Shown here: positions 43,921 through 64,000 of the stretch, piece by piece
Numbering within the stretch: the first letter of the stretch is position 1
Layout: each line of letters opens with the position of its first letter
Assembly: GCF_965363235.1 (NCBI RefSeq)
Contig: NC_134840.1
Span: 86,610,916-86,674,915 of the forward strand
Source of the DNA: Mytilus galloprovincialis
Taxonomy: Eukaryota > Mollusca > Bivalvia > Mytilida > Mytilidae
DNA length: 64,000 nt
Reading direction: 5' to 3'
The notes under the pieces: model-generated
Told to the model about the DNA's origin: nothing
The model's database searches: none
The model's input: the letters and a program-made list of their open reading frames with translations, nothing else
Program-made: the position numbers and the translations under genes

Positions 43921-44025
43921 ACCTCAGTCTCAGCTGAGACTACTAGAACACTGTGTTATAGTAGTCTCAGCTATGTGTTATACGGAGTAGTCTCAGGTCT
44001 CAGTAACACTGAGACGTAATGTTTT
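43921..44025. repeat. Cluster of palindromes with AGTCTCAGCTGAGACT
   Basis: A 16-bp perfect palindrome at 43926-43941 is followed by three further partial copies of its arm (GTAGTCTCAG, GTAGTCTCAGG, AGTAACACTGAGAC) within 100 bp. Confidence 0.7.
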
Positions 44026-44318
44026 CTTCTTCTTATGATATCCAGTTATCCATCAGATTTTTGATGATTACTAACTGCTGCGCATGCGTAGGATAATAAT
44101 AAATAAATATTTACAAAATAAAAGTGCCAAAAAATAAACAAATACTAACATGACATGTGGTTAAAACTATTTACATAACTACTAGGTTTACTGTTCTATA
44201 TTGTAGAGAACAGTAGGTGTCAACTGTTCTCTAAAAATATTTAGAGTGGGAGAAAGTACTACACCTTTGGGGGTAGTACATTCCATTGTGTAATAGTATA
44301 CGGAAAAAATGAGTATTT

Positions 44319-45283
44319 CTAACAATCTTTAAATGCAAGTAGGTGTCTGTAAGTTTGTGGATGAAATTGTCGAGTTCTATTGTCTGTTGGAATGAGTAAT
44401 GTTGAAGGTACAGCGACAATATGATGAACAATTTTATAAAACATTATAAGTCTGGTTTTAAGTCTGCGTTGTTGTAAGGTAGGCCAATTTAAAGTATTGA
44501 GTATGTCTGTAACGCTACTGGTGTTGTGATAACGATTACAGGCATATATAGCAGCCCGACGTTGAACCATCTCAAGTTTATTGCATTGTTCAGCAGTATG
44601 AGGGTTCCAAACCGAACAAGCATATTCTAGTTTAGGTCGGACAAGTGCTAGATATGCCTGAGACTTAATGTTTGTAATGGATGTTTTCAGATTTCTTTTT
44701 AGAAAGCCTTGGCTTTTATTAGCATTACCAATGATGTTGTTTGTATGCTGTGTCCATTTTAAGTCGGATTGCAGTGTAACTCCAAGATATTTTGCGGAGG
44801 AGACAGATTCTAGAGTGTGGCCGTGAAGGATGTAGTCGTGTTTGATGGTATTTTTCTTGTTTGAGGCAGTGAGAACTGTACATTTGTCTGGATGGAAAGC
44901 CATCAGCCAGTCTTCTTCCCACTTTGCAGCAGCATCAAGATCTTTCTGAAGGCTATCACAATCTTCTTTAGATTTGATGCTTTTGTATATGATGCTGTCG
45001 TCTGCGAACAGTCTGAGTTTACTGGATTTCAAATATTCTGGTAGGTCGTTAATATATACCAGGAATAGAACTGGACCCAGAACTGTTCCCTGTGGGACAC
45101 CAGAAGTAACTGGAGCAATGTCTGATGACTCCCCATCCAGGACAACTGTTTGTGTGCGGTTTGATAAGAAGGCAGAGATCCAGTTAAGTGTTTCATTTTG
45201 AATACCGTAGAAATGTAATGTATATAAGAGTCTTTGATGTGGGACTTTGTCAAAGGCTTTGGCAAAGTCCATAATTACAAGGT
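44319..45283 (-). CDS. LINE reverse transcriptase, C-terminal part
   Basis: Encodes MDFAKAFDKVPHQRLL, SGVPQGTVLGPVLFLVYIND, the catalytic LRLFADDSIIYKS and the thumb SAKYLGVTLQSDLKW. Downstream are YLALVRPKLEYACSVWNP and a C-terminal tail. The palm is intact here. The N-terminal half of the RT lies beyond the 162-bp MITE in another phase. The phase difference (2 bases) equals the 167-bp insertion plus duplication, so the frame was once continuous. Confidence 0.85.
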
Positions 45284-45288
45284 CTGTT

Positions 45289-45450
45289 CAGTGGCGGATC
45301 CAGGGGGGGGGGTTCCGGGGGTGCGCACCCCCCCTTTATTTTTGCCGATCAATGCATTTGTATCGGGACATATGTTTTGCACCCCCCCTGCACCCCCCCT
45401 TTGCCCTGGGTTAGCACCCCCCCTTTCGAAAATTCCTGCATCCGCCCCTG
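45289..45450. mobile_element. 162-bp MITE with CAGTGGCGGATCCAGG ends, CTGTT duplication
   Basis: Left end CAGTGGCGGATCCAGG and the inverse of CAGGGGCGGATGCAGG at the right, flanked by CTGTT (45284-45288, 45451-45455). The interior is C/G-rich (CCCCCCTTT runs). The LINE reads through the empty site exactly if one duplication and the MITE are removed. Confidence 0.88.
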
Positions 45451-45455
45451 CTGTT

Positions 45456-46366
45456 TGGGTGTTATTGTCTGAATTTGAAGCTAGTTCTTGTATGAAAGAT
45501 AGAAGTTGTGTTTCACATGATCTAGAGTGTCTGAAGCCGTGCTGAAGGTCGTATAATAGGTTGTTTTTTTCTAGGTGGTTAATTAGGTGTTTAGTAATGA
45601 CATGTTCCATTAGTTTGCAACTGATACAAGTGAGAGAGATTGGTCTGTAGTTGACTGCGTTGTATTTTTCCCCTTTTTTGTATGCAGGTGCGACATTTGC
45701 GTGTTTCCAGTCGGGTGGTATACGGCCAGTTGTAAGTGATTTCTGGAAAACAATGGTGAGGATTGGTGCCGTAATGTTTTGAAGTTGTTTTAGTACTCTG
45801 CCGCTGATGTTATCTGGGCCCGTGGCTTTGTGCGGATTGATGTTGTGTGAGAGTTTTTGTATGCCAGGTGTAGTAATTGTGAGTGATGGTATGACTGGAT
45901 GGGGACTTGGCCCTTTATCAGGCATATTATTTGCTGTTTCGGTGGTAAAGACTGATTGAAATTGCTCATTTAAAATGTCGGCTTTTTGTTTTGTATCAGT
46001 TGTTAATTGGCCCTCTTTTTTTAGGGGAGCAACTCCACTATTGTCAGTTCTGATTGATTTAATATAAGAAAAGAGTTTCTTTGGTTTTGATTGGTTGCTG
46101 TAACTTAGGTCCGGGTCATTTGTTGGAAGGTCAAGGATAATTTTTTCTATGTATGTACAATAGGCACGTCTCTGTTCTTGTTGGACTTGTTGTTTTAGTT
46201 TTTTATATTTTACTATATGCTTTTTATCCTTTTTCATTTTAGAGTACAATTTATTCTTTTTATTTATCATTTTTCTGAGTTTGTTGTGCACCCAGGGAGG
46301 TCGATGTTTATACGTTAGCATTTTATGTGGGATGCTTGTATCTATTGATTTTGTAATATTGTTAAC
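45456..46366 (-). CDS. LINE reverse transcriptase, N-terminal part and linker
   Basis: Encodes the linker (PPWVHNKLRKMINKKNKLYS), then KADILNEQFQSVFTTE, NPHKATGPDNISGRVLKQL, RIPPDWKHANVAPAYKKG and NYRPISLTCI, ending GFRHSRSCETQLLSF. These are RT blocks before the palm. Reading frames extending into the flanking MITE and Helitron sequence are artefacts. Confidence 0.85.
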
Positions 46367-47453
46367 CGGATTTTTGTGACAAAAATGTCGGTTATTGATT
46401 TGGGAATGTACGGCGGGCGGCCGGGCGGGCGGCAATCAAATGTTGTCCGTGCATTAACTCATGAACCGTTCAACCAAAGCTTTTAAAATTTTAATATGTT
46501 GTTACTGACAACTAAATGAAGGTCAAGTTCAATAATAGCGATTTTGACTTTTACCGTTCAGGAGTTATGGTTCTTGAAAGATTGAAAAATGGAGTTTTCA
46601 GTCGTGTCCGTGCATTTACGCATGAACTGTTCTACCAAAGCTTCCCAAATTTTAATATGTTGTTACTGATGACAAAATGGAGGTCAAGTTCAATAATGAC
46701 GATTTTGACCTTTACCGTTCAGGAGTTATGGTTCTTGAAAGATTGAAAAATGGTGTTTCCAGTGACGTGTCCGTGCATTTTCTCATGAACCATTCAACCA
46801 AAGCTTTTCAAATTTTAATATGTTGTTACTGATGACAAAATAGAGGTCAAGTTCAATAATGACGATTTTGACTTTTACCGTTCAGGAGTTATGGTTCTTG
46901 AAAGATCGTAAAATGGCGTTTCCAGTCGTGTCCGTGCATTTACGCATGAACTGTTCTACTAAAGCTTCCCAAATTTTAATATGTTGTTACTGATGACAAA
47001 ATGGAGGTCAAGTTCAATAATGACGATTTTGACTTCTACCGTTCAGGAGTTATGGTTCTTGAAAGATTGAAAAATGGTGTTTCCAGTCGTGTCCGTGCAT
47101 TTTCTCATGAACCATTCAACCAAAGCTTTTCAAATTTTAATATGTTGTTACTGATGACAAAATAGAGGTCAAGTTCAATAATGACGATTTTGACTTTTAC
47201 CGTTCAGGAGTTATGGTTCTTGAAAGATCGTAAAATGGTGTTTCCATTCACATTGTTGCATTTACTCACGAACCATTCAATCTTAGCTTTTCAAATTTTA
47301 ATATGTTGATACTTATGACAAAATGGAGGTCAAATTTGATATTGACGATTTTCACTTTCACCAATCATCAGTAATGGTTCTTGTGATATTGCCAGGACAC
47401 AAATAAATGTTAATAAATCCGGTTTGCTGTCGTTGTGACAGCCTCTTGTTTTT
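46366..47453 (-). mobile_element. Helitron-like element with about five 161-bp tandem core repeats
   Basis: The core unit (TGTCCGTGCATT...CAGGAGTTATGGTTCTTG) begins at 46444, 46605, 46768, 46929 and 47090, spacing 161-163 bp, with a decayed sixth unit. The minus-strand 5' end AACAAGAGGCTGTCAC carries a hairpin, and the other end has ATTTTTGT/ACAAAAAT. It lies inside the LINE between its endonuclease and RT parts. Confidence 0.8.
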
Positions 47454-48570
47454 AAATAAATCCCACATTTCATTGATAGTACTATTGTTGTTATTGTTCA
47501 TAATAGTAAGCTCTTCTAGAGTTTTTTGTAGGTCTGCTTCTATATTTTCCCAGTTTGCTTTGTCATATTTTAGTATTTTTCTGGGATGTTGTCTAACTTT
47601 TCGAAGCCAAGTGTCTGTTTCTATGTAGACGATGTCGTGGTCACTTAGTCCTAGTGGTGGGAGTGTGTTTACTTTGTTGACAGTTGTTGGATTGTTAACT
47701 AGGATTAAGTCTAGTATTCTTTCTTTTCTAGTTGGTGTATTCGGAGACATATAGTTCTAGTTGTTGTAAAGATGTTCCTTTGTCTGATGGTGGTCTGTAG
47801 TATGCGCCTACTAATAAGTTTTTACTACCAGTCATGTTTATTTGAGACCAAACTATTTCACAGTCAGTTTTAAGTTCACTTACTTCTGTGCTTATATAAG
47901 TTCTTTATTAATGGCAATAAGTACACCTCCATGACTTTGGTTATTTTTATTTGGTGGTCTGTCTGATCTATAGACATTAAATGTCTTAAATAGTTCTGAT
48001 GGAAAAAATTCATATGATGTCAGATATATTTTTGTCTAGCCATGTTTCAGTGCCTATGATTATGTCAGGTTTAGATGAATCAATTAATTGATTCAGATCT
48101 TCTTTTTTATTTCGTATCGATTGAAAGTTTATGTTAAGTATCCTGATAGGTTAATGATTTTTAGTAGTGACTTTTTGTGATGTTTTGACTTTTGGTTTTG
48201 ATTTAGTCTTAGTATCATAGGCAATGAAGATGCCTGAGGAGCACCTAAGCTGTTATTGAGAGATGTATCACTCATACTCCAGTTACTACTAGAATTTAAT
48301 GATATGCTTGATTGGTTATTGAATAAGCTAGTGGAGAAAGTTGGCATTCCACAATTTGTACATTCCCAGCTAATATTGCTAGCATTCATACACTCGTAGA
48401 TGTGAGATGGAATACTCTTGACAATTAATGTGAAACCAAGTAGCGCAGCTGTCGCAGCATAGTGCCTTTTGATTTTAAAAAAGAAAATAGACAAACTAAA
48501 GCAAAGAGATTTTAATGTTTTATCAGAGAGTTTTATTAAATAAAGGTTAATGGACCCTGTGAAATGCAAA
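47448..48570 (-). pseudogene. LINE N-terminal part: PHD-like region and endonuclease, frameshifted
   Basis: 47448-47750 reads RKERILDLILVNN, LSDHDIVYIETDTWL and ends INEMWDLF. 47755-48130 holds endonuclease sequence in shifting frames (RILNINFQSIRNKKEDLNQ, DRPPNKNNQSHGGVLIAI). 48129-48569 holds the N-terminal Cys-rich segment. It is the upstream part of the LINE at 44090-48585. Confidence 0.7.
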
Positions 48571-48837
48571 TTTCTATCATACTGATGTTGAAATTCGCGC
48601 CTTTTCTATGTCGTATTCATCACATAAAAATATATGATGCAGCGACATCTAGGAAAGGAATGTGGCTGCCAAATACGGGCGGTAATTCCACCAAAAACAG
48701 TTCAAAATGCCGTTTAGACGCTTTTTGTAACTGATTATCAATGAAACATAGATGTTAAATAAATATTATATCGAGTTTAATAAAGATCTGCACTACCCGT
48801 TCTATGATTTTGCAAGGTGCTTGTCAACAACTATTTG

Positions 48838-48845
48838 TGACGTCA
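48838..48845 (+). promoter_or_regulatory. Palindromic CRE TGACGTCA at the PPP1CB start
   Basis: A full 8-bp cAMP-response element lies 10 bp before the start codon, which itself sits in CAATATGGCGG. That word resembles the YY1 site and the TISU element of genes with very short 5' UTRs. Factor binding is not tested. Confidence 0.55.
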
Positions 48846-48854
48846 TAAGACAAT

Positions 48855-63627
<14,773 letters not shown>

Positions 63628-64000
63628 GTAAGTTATTTATTGAGATAACATTCTAAGAAAGTAGTTTATTGTGAAGAAAAATGCAATCCTTTTGTGATTA
63701 TGAAGCTAAAGTAAGTCAGCTATAAAATACCCTGAAATGACAAATGTAAAACAATTGACGAAAGAGAACTAAAGACCTGATTAATGTACCAAAAAATAAA
63801 TAAAAAACCCAAGTATGATATACTGCAACAGACGACAACCACTGACTTAAACAGGCACAACCATAATGTGACTGGGTTAAACATGTTTACTGATGCCTTA
63901 AGATACATATTTTCCATAAGGTTGTATATCCATTGTCTTTGTCCAGCGACTAATTATTCATCTTACGTAACAATTTGTGAAAAGTAGAAATATTAATTTG
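63628..64000. other. PPP1CB intron 6, incomplete
   Basis: Intron sequence up to the window edge. The exon or exons coding for the C-terminal 79 or so residues are not included. Confidence 0.6.

Larger units (their letters stand above)
44090..48585 (-). mobile_element. EN/RT LINE of CR1/Jockey type, broken by two insertions
   Basis: On the minus strand, from high to low coordinates: a PHD-like Cys/His segment (IPSHIYECMNASNISWECTNC, in part, 48420-48340), endonuclease words (IDSSKPDIIIGTETWLDKN near 48060; LGLSDHDIVYIETDTWL near 47640), the linker, and RT (KATGPDNISGRVLKQL; VNYRPISLTCISCKL; FADDS). A 3' UTR with an ATAATAATAAATAAAT-type tail lies near 44093. A Helitron-like element (about 46366-47453) and a 162-bp MITE (45289-45450) interrupt it. 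Frameshifts in the endonuclease show decay. Confidence 0.8.

Noticed and set aside
44725-45265. Alternative minus-strand frames over the RT region
   Set aside because: They are out-of-phase shadows of the RT frame, which carries the catalytic FADD motif.

Overview
The window looks like nuclear DNA of a marine bivalve, most likely a mytilid mussel. It is AT-rich. It carries two spliced, vertebrate-like housekeeping genes with long introns and GT-AG junctions. The rest is packed with bivalve-type repeats: Helitron-like elements with tandem cores of about 161 bp, tRNA-derived SINEs, several LINE lineages, foldback MITEs and hammerhead-ribozyme repeats. The organism call rests on remembered repeat families and gene structure, not on a database search.

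Layout: 1-16.5 kb is intergenic repeat land. It holds a foldback element that carries a hammerhead-ribozyme repeat (3.1-4.2 kb), a second ribozyme repeat (6.2-6.5 kb), SINE copies, a LINE 3' relic (8.9-9.9 kb), and a decayed multicopy gene on the minus strand (13.1-15.5 kb) split by a 1.3-kb DNA transposon. 16.67-31.83 kb is a complete 12-exon gene for GTPBP2, a translational-GTPase-like protein (574 residues). Its 7.7-kb first intron has collected a LINE, a 173-bp ribozyme insertion with 16-bp target-site duplications, a hAT element, and an element with 32-bp terminal repeats. 31.8-35 kb is the 3' UTR and a featureless spacer. 35.1-40.0 kb is an RTE-type LINE on the minus strand, broken by nested repeats. 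40-44 kb is a mosaic of SINE, TTAA-flanked foldback element and palindromic insertions. 44.1-48.6 kb is a second EN/RT LINE on the minus strand, itself split by a 162-bp MITE and a 1.1-kb tandem-repeat element.

48.855-63.627 kb (continuing past the window) is the gene for the catalytic subunit of protein phosphatase 1, beta type (PPP1CB). Six exons covering residues 1-248 are visible, and the last exon or exons lie outside. Its first intron (7.7 kb) holds a tandemly duplicated mussel repeat, one copy of which was hit by a 2.8-kb LINE with a still-open reading frame.

The two host genes are not obviously related in function: GTPBP2 acts in translation and ribosome rescue, PP1 in Ser/Thr dephosphorylation. 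The most interesting content is the set of self-cleaving hammerhead motifs in at least two unrelated repeat types (retrozyme-like units and a Penelope-type insertion), with intact and decayed copies side by side. Next come several transposon insertions whose empty sites or target duplications can be read directly.
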